Source of the DNA: an uncultured Haliea sp.
Lineage (GTDB): Bacteria > Pseudomonadota > Gammaproteobacteria > Pseudomonadales > Halieaceae
Assembly: GCA_913061145.1 (NCBI GenBank)
Contig: CAJXUQ010000006.1
Location: 62,001-126,000 of the forward strand
Reading direction: 5' to 3'
Length of the DNA stretch: 64,000 nucleotides
The position numbers and the translations under genes were made by a program. Within the stretch, counting starts at the first letter, position 1. Every line of letters starts with the position of its first letter. This document shows, one piece after another, positions 18,381 through 25,744 of this stretch. The notes below the pieces were generated by a model that saw nothing but the letters and a program-made list of their open reading frames with translations, searched no databases and was not told where the DNA came from.

Positions 18381-19871
18381 ATGAACCGCACCGGCACCAC
18401 CCCCGCCCTTGAGCATACCTTTGCCGACCTGCCCGAGCGCTTTTACCAGGCCCTTGCTCCCACGCCAGTGGCGGCACCGCAGGCAATCCGCGTCAACGAC
18501 GATCTCGCCCGACGCCTGGGCCTGGATCCCGACTGGCTGAACTCGGCTGCAGGCACTGAATGGCTGGCCGGGAACACCGTCGCAACCGCGTCACGCCCCC
18601 TGGCAGCGGCCTACGCAGGTCATCAGTTCGGCGGTTTCAATCCGCAGCTGGGCGATGGACGCGCCATACTGCTGGGCGAATTGCGGGATGCACAGGGCAG
18701 GCTTTTTGACCTGCAGCTGAAAGGTGCCGGCCCTACCCGCTGGTCGCGCGGCGGGGACGGGCGCTCGCCGCTGGGTCCGGTCCTGCGCGAGTATCTGGTC
18801 AGTGAGGCCATGGCCGCTCTGGGCGTGCCCACTTCCCGGGCGCTGGCCGCGGTCAGCAGCGGCGAGACCGTCATGCGCGACCGCCCGCTGCCCGGGGCCA
18901 TTCTGGCGCGGGTTGCCAGCAGCCACCTGCGCATTGGCAGCGTGGAGTATTTTTCGGCGCGCAAGGACACGGAAGCCCTGCAGCTGCTGGTCGACTACGC
19001 GCTGCAGCGCCATTTCCCGGCACGGGCCGACACGGACAATCCCGCGCTGGCCCTGCTCAACGCGGTGCTACAGGCACAGGCACAACTGGTCTCCCAGTGG
19101 CAACTGCTGGGCTTTATTCACGGAGTCATGAACACCGACAACATGCTGCTCTGTGGGGAAACCATCGACTACGGACCCTGCGCGTTCATGGACGCCTTTA
19201 ACCCGGATACTGTCTTCAGCTCCATTGACCACGCGGGTCGCTACGCCTACCGCAACCAGCCCGGCATCGCGCACTGGAACCTGGCCTCTCTGGCACAGGC
19301 TCTGGTGCCTGTGCTGCACCGTGATCCGGAACAGGCGGTGGCACTGGCACAGGCCGCGGTCGATACGTTCAGCGACCACTTTCTTGCAGCGCACACCGAA
19401 GGCCTGAACGCGAAACTGGGGCTCACCGGGCAACAGGCGGATGACGCACAGCTCATCGAACAGCTCTACGCGCTGATGGCCGAGGAAGCCACCGACTTCA
19501 CCCTCACCTTCCGCCGTCTGGCCGACCTGGCCCACCCGGAGCCCGGCAACCCGCAGGATATTGGCGACCTGTACACCCTGCCCCCGGCTTTCGATGCATG
19601 GCTGGCGCAGTGGCAGTCACGGCTGGCGCGCGAACCGGGCGACCCGCGAGCGCGGCAGGCGGCCATGTACCGGGCCAACCCGGTATTCATCCCGCGCAAC
19701 CACCTGGTGGAAGCGGCACTGACTGCGGCCACGGATCACGGGGATTACGCACCCTTTCACACCCTGGTCGAGCGCCTCGCACGGCCGGGGCAATGGAACC
19801 CCGTGGACAGACACCTGGCCATGCCGCCCGAGGCCGGCCAGCGCGTGCACCAGACCTTCTGCGGCACCTGA
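18381..19871 (+). CDS. selO: Protein adenylyltransferase SelO (YdiU)
   Basis: Pseudokinase-fold enzyme that transfers AMP from ATP onto Ser, Thr or Tyr of target proteins, linked to oxidative stress. The 496 residues fit the family (E. coli 478). Visible signatures: LQLKGAGPTRWSRGGDGR, LREYLVSEAMAALGVPT, HGVMNTDNMLLCGETIDYGP (catalytic and metal-binding Asp/Asn) and the YRNQPGIAHWNL block. The C-terminus is FCGT-like with Cys494 third from the end, where the eukaryotic selenoprotein carries selenocysteine. The ATG has GGAGAG upstream and follows the exporter gene by 20 bp, so it is probably the last gene of that operon. Confidence 0.95.
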   Translation: MNRTGTTPALEHTFADLPERFYQALAPTPVAAPQAIRVNDDLARRLGLDPDWLNSAAGTEWLAGNTVATASRPLAAAYAGHQFGGFNPQLGDGRAILLGELRDAQGRLFDLQLKGAGPTRWSRGGDGRSPLGPVLREYLVSEAMAALGVPTSRALAAVSSGETVMRDRPLPGAILARVASSHLRIGSVEYFSARKDTEALQLLVDYALQRHFPARADTDNPALALLNAVLQAQAQLVSQWQLLGFIHGVMNTDNMLLCGETIDYGPCAFMDAFNPDTVFSSIDHAGRYAYRNQPGIAHWNLASLAQALVPVLHRDPEQAVALAQAAVDTFSDHFLAAHTEGLNAKLGLTGQQADDAQLIEQLYALMAEEATDFTLTFRRLADLAHPEPGNPQDIGDLYTLPPAFDAWLAQWQSRLAREPGDPRARQAAMYRANPVFIPRNHLVEAALTAATDHGDYAPFHTLVERLARPGQWNPVDRHLAMPPEAGQRVHQTFCGT

Positions 19872-19915
19872 GCGCCCTGCGGCCGCCGGCGGCCAAGGCG
19901 CGGGGGCACCGCGTT

Positions 19916-19944
19916 TCGACTCCGCTGGGGCAAGGCAGTATAAT
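19916..19944 (+). promoter_or_regulatory. Candidate sigma-70 promoter for the PyrD-PyrK fusion operon
   Basis: TCGACT (19916-19921), 17-bp spacer, perfect TATAAT (19939-19944), about 36 bp before the TTG start. A GC-rich 14-bp palindrome (19881-19894) lies just upstream, beyond the selO stop. Confidence 0.5.
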
Positions 19945-19979
19945 GCCGGCTTCGCCCAGCCCACGCCTCGAGTGACGCC

Positions 19980-21590
19980 TTGAACACGCAATTTTTCGGC
20001 AAGACCCTTTCCGGTCCCTTCACGATCCCGTCCGGCATCGTGACCACCGCGACCTCGATCATCCAGTATGTGTTCGATCATATGCCGGAAGTCGGCGTGG
20101 TCACGACCAAGAGTATCGGCCTGGCACCGCGGCTCGGGAACCGGGAGCCGGTGCTGAGCCAGTACGCACCGGGCTGTTTCGTGAACGCCGTGGGGCTGAC
20201 CAACCCCGGCGCCCACGAGTCGGTGGCGCTGCTGGGGCAGCTGCGCGTGCCGGAGGATCGCTTTCTGCTCACCTCCATCTTTGGCGGCAGCCTGGAGGAA
20301 TTCGTCGAAGTCGCGAAGTTACTCGCGCCGGTTTCCGACGGCCTGGAGCTGAACCTGTCCTGCCCCCACGCCAAGGGCTACGGTATGGCCATGGGGCAGG
20401 ATCCGGAGATGGTGCGCGCCATCACCGCGGCGGTAAAGGCCGTGGTCGATATCCCCGTCATTCCGAAGCTGACTCCCAATACCCCGAATATCGCCGAGAT
20501 TGCCCGGGCCGCTGCCGAGGGCGGGGCTGACGCACTCTGTGCCATCAACACCCTGGGGCCGGGCTACACGTCTTCACACGGCCACCCGGTGTTGAGCAAC
20601 GGCGCCGGTGGCATGTCGGGCAAGGGGGTGCTGCCCATTGCCCTGAAATGTGTGCGCGAGGTGATCGCCGCGACCGGACTGCCCGTCATCGGCTGTGGGG
20701 GTGCGAGCAGCGCGGAGGACGTGCGCGCCTTTTTCGACGCCGGCGCCAGCGTGGTGGGCGTGGGTTCTGCGCTGGTGGGCATGACCACCGGCGACATGCA
20801 GGCGTACTTCAGCACCCTGCAGCGCGACCTGGACCACAACAGCGACCGGGCCGAAAGCCTGGTGCGCTATGACATCGACATGCAGTTCCGCCCGGTCTCG
20901 CTGGTCAGCAATGAGCGGGTGTGTGACGACATTGCCATTCTCACCTTCGACCGCAAGATCAACGTGCAGGCGGGGGAGTTCATTTTCCTGTGGATTCCGG
21001 GCCTGGGCGAGAAGCCGTTCTCGGCACTGACCGATGACCCCTTCTCTCTGGTGGTCATCGACCTGGGCGAGTTTACCCACGCGCTGATGGACCTGCCTGT
21101 GGGCACCGAAGCCTACGTGCGCGGGCCGCACGGCGTGCCGGTGGAGCCTCCGGATGACGCGCGCATCATGGCAGTGGCAGGCGGGACAGGGCTGGCTGCC
21201 GTCTACCAGATTGCCCGGGATTTCGGCAACGCCGAGATATTTGTCGGGGCGCGCAGCGACGACAGGCTGTACTTCCTCGATGAATGCGCGCAGATTGCAG
21301 AGCTGCACGTGGCCACCGACGACGGCAGCGCCGGCTACCACGGCCGCGTCACCGAGTTACTGCGCGAGCGACTGAGTGGCATGCCCGCGGAAGACAGGGA
21401 TGCGCTGGTGTTTTACAACTGCGGCCCTGAGCCCATGGTGCACGCCGCTGAGGCGGTACAGCGCGAGTTCTGCCAACCCGGGCAGATTTTCAGTGCCATC
21501 GACTACCTCACCAAGTGCGGGGTAGGCATCTGCGGAGCCTGCGCCGCGCCGGACGGCCGCCGCGGCTGTGTCGACGGCCCATTTCTATAG
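19980..21590 (+). CDS. Dihydroorotate dehydrogenase (class 1B-like) fused to PyrK-like reductase
   Basis: One 536-residue chain joins two proteins that are normally separate. Residues 1 to about 290 are a PyrD-type FMN barrel: NLSCPHAKGYGMAMGQDP with Cys128 at the class 1 catalytic position, then CAINTLGPG, GGMSGKGVLPIALK and GCGGASSAEDV. Residues about 295-536 are a ferredoxin-reductase-like PyrK module: FAD region (EKPFSALTDDPFSL), NAD-binding VAGGTGLAAVY, and a C-terminal [2Fe-2S] cluster pattern CGVGICGAC plus a later Cys. The natural reading is NAD-linked dihydroorotate oxidation. The start is TTG. The crotonase gene begins 9 bp downstream, so a catabolic role for this flavoprotein cannot be excluded. 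Confidence 0.85.
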   Translation: MNTQFFGKTLSGPFTIPSGIVTTATSIIQYVFDHMPEVGVVTTKSIGLAPRLGNREPVLSQYAPGCFVNAVGLTNPGAHESVALLGQLRVPEDRFLLTSIFGGSLEEFVEVAKLLAPVSDGLELNLSCPHAKGYGMAMGQDPEMVRAITAAVKAVVDIPVIPKLTPNTPNIAEIARAAAEGGADALCAINTLGPGYTSSHGHPVLSNGAGGMSGKGVLPIALKCVREVIAATGLPVIGCGGASSAEDVRAFFDAGASVVGVGSALVGMTTGDMQAYFSTLQRDLDHNSDRAESLVRYDIDMQFRPVSLVSNERVCDDIAILTFDRKINVQAGEFIFLWIPGLGEKPFSALTDDPFSLVVIDLGEFTHALMDLPVGTEAYVRGPHGVPVEPPDDARIMAVAGGTGLAAVYQIARDFGNAEIFVGARSDDRLYFLDECAQIAELHVATDDGSAGYHGRVTELLRERLSGMPAEDRDALVFYNCGPEPMVHAAEAVQREFCQPGQIFSAIDYLTKCGVGICGACAAPDGRRGCVDGPFL

Positions 21591-21599
21591 GAGCGAATT

Positions 21600-22475
21600 G
21601 TGTATCAGTACCAGACACTCACCACCCAGGTTGAGGATCGGGTTTGCACCCTCACCCTGAACCGTCCCGAGCAGTTGAACGCGTTCACCGTGGAGATGGC
21701 CAACGAGCTTATCGATTTTTTCACGCGCGCCAGCGACGATGACGACATCGGCGCCATTGTCGTGACCGGCGCCGGCCGCGCCTTTTGCGCCGGCATGGAC
21801 CTGTCACCCGACGGCAACACCTTTGGCCTGAATGAAACGCTGACACCCACACTGGCAGACCTGCGCGAGCGCCCTGACGATCCAGAGATCGTCGACGGTG
21901 TGCGCGACACCGGCGGCCGGGTCACACTGGCGATTTTCGAATGCAAGAAGCCGGTGATCGGCGCCATCAACGGCGCTGCGGTAGGCATTGGCGCCACCAT
22001 GACCCTGGCGATGGATATCCGCCTGGCCTCCGACCGTGCGCGCATCGGCTTTGTCTTCGGCAAGCTCGGCATTGTGCCAGAAGCCTGCTCAAGCTGGTTC
22101 CTGCCGCGTATCGTCGGTATTCAGCAAGCGCTGGAATGGGTCTACACCGCAGACATCTTCGATGCGCAGGAAGCCATGAGCGGCCGCCTGGTGAAGGCGG
22201 TCTATACGCCCGATGAGTTGCTGCCGGCGGCGCGCGCCCTGGCGCAGCGCATCATCACCAACCGCTCGCCGGTGGCCATCGCACTGGCCAGGCAAATGCT
22301 GTACCGGAATGCGGCAGCGGAACACCCGCGTGTGGCGCATGAAGTAGACTCCATCGCCATGTTCTATACCAGCCTGGAGGACGGCAAGGAGGGGGTCGCC
22401 AGTTTCCGGGAGAAACGCGACCCCAACTTCAGCGGCAAAGCGTCCGCCATGCCCGCCTTCTACCCCTGGTGGTAA
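21600..22475 (+). CDS. Enoyl-CoA hydratase/isomerase family protein (crotonase)
   Basis: 291-residue crotonase-fold enzyme acting on a CoA thioester. It shows LNRPEQLNAFTVEMANELI at the N-terminus, the first oxyanion-hole segment GRAFCAGMDLS, and the second GAINGAAVGIGATMTLAMD. The acid/base pair of classic hydratases is not obvious: the second position has FGKLGIVPEACSSWFLP, with Glu in the VPE position. Isomerase or hydrolase activity is therefore possible. GTG start with AGGAGCG upstream, 9 bp after the PyrD-PyrK fusion; its end overlaps the start of the sigma-54 activator gene. Substrate is not predictable. Confidence 0.88.
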   Translation: MYQYQTLTTQVEDRVCTLTLNRPEQLNAFTVEMANELIDFFTRASDDDDIGAIVVTGAGRAFCAGMDLSPDGNTFGLNETLTPTLADLRERPDDPEIVDGVRDTGGRVTLAIFECKKPVIGAINGAAVGIGATMTLAMDIRLASDRARIGFVFGKLGIVPEACSSWFLPRIVGIQQALEWVYTADIFDAQEAMSGRLVKAVYTPDELLPAARALAQRIITNRSPVAIALARQMLYRNAAAEHPRVAHEVDSIAMFYTSLEDGKEGVASFREKRDPNFSGKASAMPAFYPWW

Positions 22476-23824
22476 CGCAGGGCACTGCTGCGCCCCTGGG
22501 CCTGATCGTTGACGCCGATCAGGAGACCGTTGATGCACTCTCCGAGCTGCTTGCCGCAAAGGGGTTCAGCACCCTGCACTGCGGCACGCTTGCCGAGGCC
22601 AGCGAGACCCTCGAGGCACATGCTGACGCTCTTGCGGTGGCCTTCATCGCCCTGGACCTGCCTGACGGAGAAGGCCTCGAATTGCTGGGCAAGAACAGCC
22701 TGCTTCGGGACCATACCGATGTCGCCCTGATACATCATGACGATGATCCCGCACGCACGCAGCGCGGTATCCGGGAGCAGGCGAGCTACTTCTTTCGCAA
22801 GCCACTGGACGCCGTATTCATCGGCGAACTGCTTGAGGATATCGGTCGGGAATGCGCGCAGGAGGCGAGCGGGGACGCCGTTGATGACAGCGTGGCCATC
22901 GACCAGTTCGGCATGATGCGCGGCAACTCACCGGCGATGCGCAAACTGTACCGCGTAGTGAGGAAGGTGGCACCTTCCAGTGCAACGGTACTCGTGGTGG
23001 GTGAAAGCGGCACCGGCAAGGAACTCGCTGCCCAGACCCTGCACCAGATGTCCGGTTCGGAGGGTCCCTTCGTCGCCATGAACTGTGGGGCTATCGCCAG
23101 CGAACTGGCGGAAAGCGAGCTCTTCGGCCACGAAAAAGGCAGCTTCAGTGGTGCGGAGCGGCGCCATGCCGGCTACTTTGAAAGGGCAGAGGGCGGCACG
23201 CTGCTACTCGACGAGGTGGGGGAGATGCCGCTTGACCTGCAGGTCAAGCTGCTTCGCGTACTGGAAACGGGCAAGTTTCGTCGCGTCGGCGGCACCGAGG
23301 ACCTGTCGATGAACGTGCGCTTTGTTGCAGCAACCAACCGGGATCCGGAGGCGGCGATTCAAGAGGGCTTGCTGCGTGAAGACCTCTATTTCCGTATTGC
23401 GCAGTTCTGTCTGCGCATGCCGCCGCTGCGCGAACGTGACCGGGATATCGCAGGTCTGGCGCACGCGTTCCTGAACGAACTCAACACGGAACACGGCACA
23501 GCGAAGCGTTTCTCACCGGATGCCATCGCCGCCATTGAAGACTACGCCTGGCCGGGTAACGTGCGCGAGCTGAAAAGCGCCGTAGAGCGGGCTTTTATCC
23601 TCGCCGAAGACACGCTAGAGCCGCAGCACCTGCCCGAGGGCCAGATTGAGCAGGCCGGTGAATTCCTGCGCATATCCGTGGGAGAATCACTGCAGCAGAC
23701 CGAGAAGCAGCAGATCCTCGCGACCATCGAGGCCTGCAAAGGCAACAAGAAGGCGGCTGCTGAAACGCTCGGCATCGCCTTGAAAACGCTGTACAACAAA
23801 CTCAAGGAATACGAGAAGGGTTAG
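22469..23824 (+). CDS. NtrC-family sigma-54-dependent response regulator
   Basis: 451 residues in the order receiver, AAA+ ATPase and Fis-type helix-turn-helix. The receiver keeps the phospho-accepting Asp63 (ALDLPDGEG) and Lys111 (FFRKPLD). The AAA+ domain has Walker A GESGTGKE near 178, Walker [11 protein letters not shown] and the arginine region [20 protein letters not shown]. The sigma-54 contact loop reads GSFSGA (224-229) instead of GAFTGA. The DNA-binding helices lie at 405-447 ([20 protein letters not shown]). GTG start overlaps the crotonase stop by 7 bp. No partner histidine kinase is in the window. A sigma-54 promoter sits 0.5 kb downstream at 24349. Confidence 0.92.
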   Translation: MVTQGTAAPLGLIVDADQETVDALSELLAAKGFSTLHCGTLAEASETLEAHADALAVAFIALDLPDGEGLELLGKNSLLRDHTDVALIHHDDDPARTQRGIREQASYFFRKPLDAVFIGELLEDIGRECAQEASGDAVDDSVAIDQFGMMRGNSPAMRKLYRVVRKVAPSSATVLVVGESGTGKELAAQTLHQMSGSEGPFVAMNCGAIASELAESELFGHEKGSFSGAERRHAGYFERAEGGTLLLDEVGEMPLDLQVKLLRVLETGKFRRVGGTEDLSMNVRFVAATNRDPEAAIQEGLLREDLYFRIAQFCLRMPPLRERDRDIAGLAHAFLNELNTEHGTAKRFSPDAIAAIEDYAWPGNVRELKSAVERAFILAEDTLEPQHLPEGQIEQAGEFLRISVGESLQQTEKQQILATIEACKGNKKAAAETLGIALKTLYNKLKEYEKG

Positions 23825-23848
23825 GGCACGCGGGCCGGCCCGGGCCCG

Positions 23849-24097
23849 TCACTCCCGGTTCTCGCGCAACAGTTGCTCTCCCCGAGCCGTCAACACGAAG
23901 CCCTGCCTGTGCTTCACCCGGAACATGGCTGCCCAGGGCATGAGTATCGTGCCCCGTTGCGGCAGCGTGATTCGCGCGAAGCGCACAATGCCCGCGGCGG
24001 GGTCGATCTGCAGCTCCGAGATCACCCCGACTTCAGAGCCACGGGCATCATACACTCCAGCGCCCAGCAGGTTTGCGGTTGGCGTCGCCTGGTCCAT
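23849..24097 (-). CDS. PRC-barrel domain protein
   Basis: 82 residues that form essentially one PRC-barrel: LLGAGVYDARGSEVGVISELQIDPAAG then FARITLPQRGTILMPWAAM. PRC-barrels occur in ribosome maturation factor RimM and in small stress-linked proteins; this free-standing form resembles the latter. No signal peptide or membrane helix. ATG start with GAGGGTG upstream. It is divergent from the DUF1328 gene and convergent with the sigma-54 activator. Such small PRC-barrel genes often sit near DUF1328 genes in proteobacteria; a shared envelope or osmotic stress role is inference. Confidence 0.75.
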   Translation of the reverse strand: MDQATPTANLLGAGVYDARGSEVGVISELQIDPAAGIVRFARITLPQRGTILMPWAAMFRVKHRQGFVLTARGEQLLRENRE

Positions 24098-24209
24098 GCT
24101 TTCACCCTCTTGCTACGTCATCCGTTGGGGGATGCATAATCCACACCAATATGGATTCCGCGCGCAAAACCGCGTCATCACCACCGCAGGGAGAATCGCC
24201 CGCCTCAGC

Positions 24210-24237
24210 TGCACCACTGTTTTTGTAAAAAGGTGCA
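24210..24237. promoter_or_regulatory. Nested inverted repeat, candidate enhancer site
   Basis: TGCACC (24210-24215) and GGTGCA (24232-24237) flank a second palindrome, TTTTTGTAAAAA (24220-24231). It lies about 110-140 bp upstream of the -24/-12 promoter, the usual distance for an enhancer bound by a sigma-54 activator dimer. Confidence 0.5.
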
Positions 24238-24348
24238 GGACCCCCGGTCATTTTTGCAAGTACAGGGCGTCACCTGAGACGCAGCGCATCAACTCACTCC
24301 TCGCCAGACCCAAGGTATACAGGGCTTTCAAGCGATCTGAGCGGCTTT

Positions 24349-24362
24349 GGCACGGTTCTCGC
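24349..24362 (+). promoter_or_regulatory. Sigma-54 (-24/-12) promoter
   Basis: GG (24349-24350), exactly ten bases, GC (24361-24362). The full box reads TTGGCACGGTTCTCGCA, matching the consensus TGGCACG-N4-TTGCA at all but one position. RNA would start near 24374, about 60 bp before the DUF1328 ATG. Confidence 0.7.
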
Positions 24363-24433
24363 AACACCCCTCTTACAGCCGCTCAGCGTGTCTGCAAAAC
24401 TGGGCACCTGAAGGCGCAACAAGGAGAATTATC

Positions 24434-24601
24434 ATGCTGTACTGGGCACTTATCTTTCTTGTGGTTGGTCTCGTCGCTGGCTTGCTTGGCGCCTCTGGCA
24501 TTGCCGCCATCGCGAGCCAGATTGCATGGATACTGTTCGTCATCGGTATCGTGCTGCTGGTCATCCACCTGGTGACTGGTCGCAAGCCGCCGGCGCCATA
24601 A
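24434..24601 (+). CDS. DUF1328 (YtjA-like) small membrane protein
   Basis: A 55-residue inner-membrane peptide with two hydrophobic helices, beginning MLYWALIFLVVGLVAGLLG and ending with a short basic tail. DUF1328 proteins (E. coli YtjA) are small, widespread and of unknown function, often stress-induced. The longer in-frame start at 24347 is rejected because AAGGAG lies ten bases before the ATG at 24434. A sigma-54 promoter lies upstream and a terminator just downstream, so it can be a one-gene transcript controlled by an enhancer-binding protein. Confidence 0.85.
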   Translation: MLYWALIFLVVGLVAGLLGASGIAAIASQIAWILFVIGIVLLVIHLVTGRKPPAP

Positions 24602-24611
24602 CAGCTGCCAA

Positions 24612-24637
24612 TCGGGGTCGCAAGGCCCCGACTTTTC
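24612..24637 (+). terminator. Rho-independent terminator after DUF1328
   Basis: Eight-pair stem TCGGGGTC / GGCCCCGA (one T-G wobble) closed by a GCAA tetraloop (24612-24631), followed by CTTTTC. It lies 11 bp after the DUF1328 stop and 45 bp before the next gene. Confidence 0.75.
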
Positions 24638-24681
24638 ATCGAACGCCGAGAAAACCCACGACCCACATTGGAGGTTCCACC

Positions 24682-24948
24682 ATGACACTACTCGACTCAG
24701 CCACCGAAACGATTGAGAAACGTATGGAGCAGCTGAATCACAAGATCGAAGCAGAGCAGGCCGAGGCGGAACGTAAAATGGCCGAAGCCGAAAGCGAAAA
24801 AGCGCGGGCGGACATGCAAACCGAGCTCAAGGAGCGCACCCGAAAGCTGCAGGAGCAGATCGATGACGCGGGACAGAAACTCGCCGACGCGAAATCTGCC
24901 AGCGAATCGCGCTTGCGGGAGATCGTGGACAGTTTTAGGGGGAAGTAA
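24682..24948 (+). CDS. Small coiled-coil protein, function unknown
   Basis: 88 residues, almost entirely charged alpha-helix with heptad spacing: it runs from TIEKRMEQLNHKIEAEQAEA to LADAKSASESRLREIV, rich in Glu, Lys, Ala and Gln. No signal peptide, membrane helix or cysteine. ATG with GGAGG upstream. I do not recognise a family. It is separated from DUF1328 by a terminator, so it depends on readthrough or an unseen promoter. It could be a cytoplasmic scaffold that works with the membrane peptide; that is speculation from position only. Confidence 0.7.
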   Translation: MTLLDSATETIEKRMEQLNHKIEAEQAEAERKMAEAESEKARADMQTELKERTRKLQEQIDDAGQKLADAKSASESRLREIVDSFRGK

Positions 24949-24951
24949 GGG

Positions 24952-25028
<77 letters not shown>

Positions 25029-25043
25029 GTCGTGAGGGCCGCG

Positions 25044-25072
25044 ATTATAAAGCTGCCGCGAGGATTCCTCAA
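25044..25072 (-). promoter_or_regulatory. Sigma-70 promoter of tRNA-Val
   Basis: On the minus strand: TTGAGG (25067-25072), 17-bp spacer, perfect TATAAT (25044-25049), 15 bp before the tRNA 5' end. The GC-rich stretch between -10 and tRNA (GCGGCCC) resembles a stringent-control discriminator. Confidence 0.7.
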
Positions 25073-25211
25073 CCAGTTTCGCGGGCAAGGTTTTTGCCGC
25101 GACCGGGGCTTTCACTCCGCCAAGGGTGAACCGGGAAACGCGACTGTGGCGCCGCAAAACCGAATGCGTATACACTCCACTATCCAGTCATTCGAATAAC
25201 AGGACACTGGT

Positions 25212-25667
25212 ATGTTTGATAACGAGCACCCGGCGCGGCGAGCAGCCCTGCTTTCGCGCGAGTACGTTCACAGCAAGAACAAGGCCGGATGGCTGGGCCT
25301 CTACGCTGAGGACGCGATCATCGAGGACCCTATCGGGGTCTCGCACATTGACCCGGCCGGCAAGGGGCACCGTGGGCCCGCGGCACGAGAAGCCTTCTGG
25401 GACAACTTCATCGCGCCGGTGGACATCCGCATCGAGATTCTTGAATCCTTTGCCGCGGGCAACGAGGTTGCCAACCTGGTCACGCTGACCATCACTATCG
25501 ACGGCGGCGAAGGCAAAACCTTGCAGCAGAAGGTGCACGGTGTGTTCACCTATCACGTCGATGACGCCGGCAAGCTGCTGTCGCTGCGTGGTTACTGGGA
25601 GACCGATGACCCGCGCAATGCCCTGATGCAGGTCGCTGCGGATGGCACGTTGACCCCGCTTGCCTGA
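25212..25667 (+). CDS. Nuclear transport factor 2-like (SnoaL/ketosteroid-isomerase fold) protein
   Basis: 151 residues in the NTF2-like cone fold. The pattern NKAGWLGLYAEDAIIEDPIG near the N-terminus and HGVFTYHVDDAGKLLSLRGYWE near the end are typical of the ketosteroid-isomerase branch. Asp residues in EDPIG could serve as general base, as in steroid delta-isomerases, but this fold covers many unrelated activities. ATG at 25212 is preceded by ACAGGACAC. It stands alone between the tRNA and the lipid operon. A link to steroid catabolism is possible given the KshA-like gene at 34273. Confidence 0.8.
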   Translation: MFDNEHPARRAALLSREYVHSKNKAGWLGLYAEDAIIEDPIGVSHIDPAGKGHRGPAAREAFWDNFIAPVDIRIEILESFAAGNEVANLVTLTITIDGGEGKTLQQKVHGVFTYHVDDAGKLLSLRGYWETDDPRNALMQVAADGTLTPLA

Positions 25668-25744
25668 ACGCTTCCCTCTCACAAGCGGGATGATATGCTT
25701 GAAGGCATAACAGGCGACTACACACTGGCGCGGCGGGGATCGGC

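Larger units (their letters stand above)
24098..24433. other. 336-bp regulatory gap without a gene
   Basis: Lies between the divergent PRC-barrel and DUF1328 genes and is more AT-rich than its surroundings. It holds a 28-bp nested inverted repeat (24210-24237) and a -24/-12 promoter (24349-24362). A frame running across it has no coding look and reads into DUF1328 out of frame. Nothing else was recognised. Confidence 0.7.

Noticed and set aside
19881-19894. 14-bp GC palindrome after selO as a terminator
   Set aside because: No T-run follows, and palindromes of G and C are expected in this base composition.
24127-24575. Plus-strand frames through the gap and DUF1328 in other phases
   Set aside because: Translation is random in look and conflicts with the promoter, enhancer and the well-supported 55-residue gene.
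25631-25640. Possible second sigma-54 box (TGGCACG near 25631)
   Set aside because: The spacing to a GC doublet is wrong and it lies inside a coding region.
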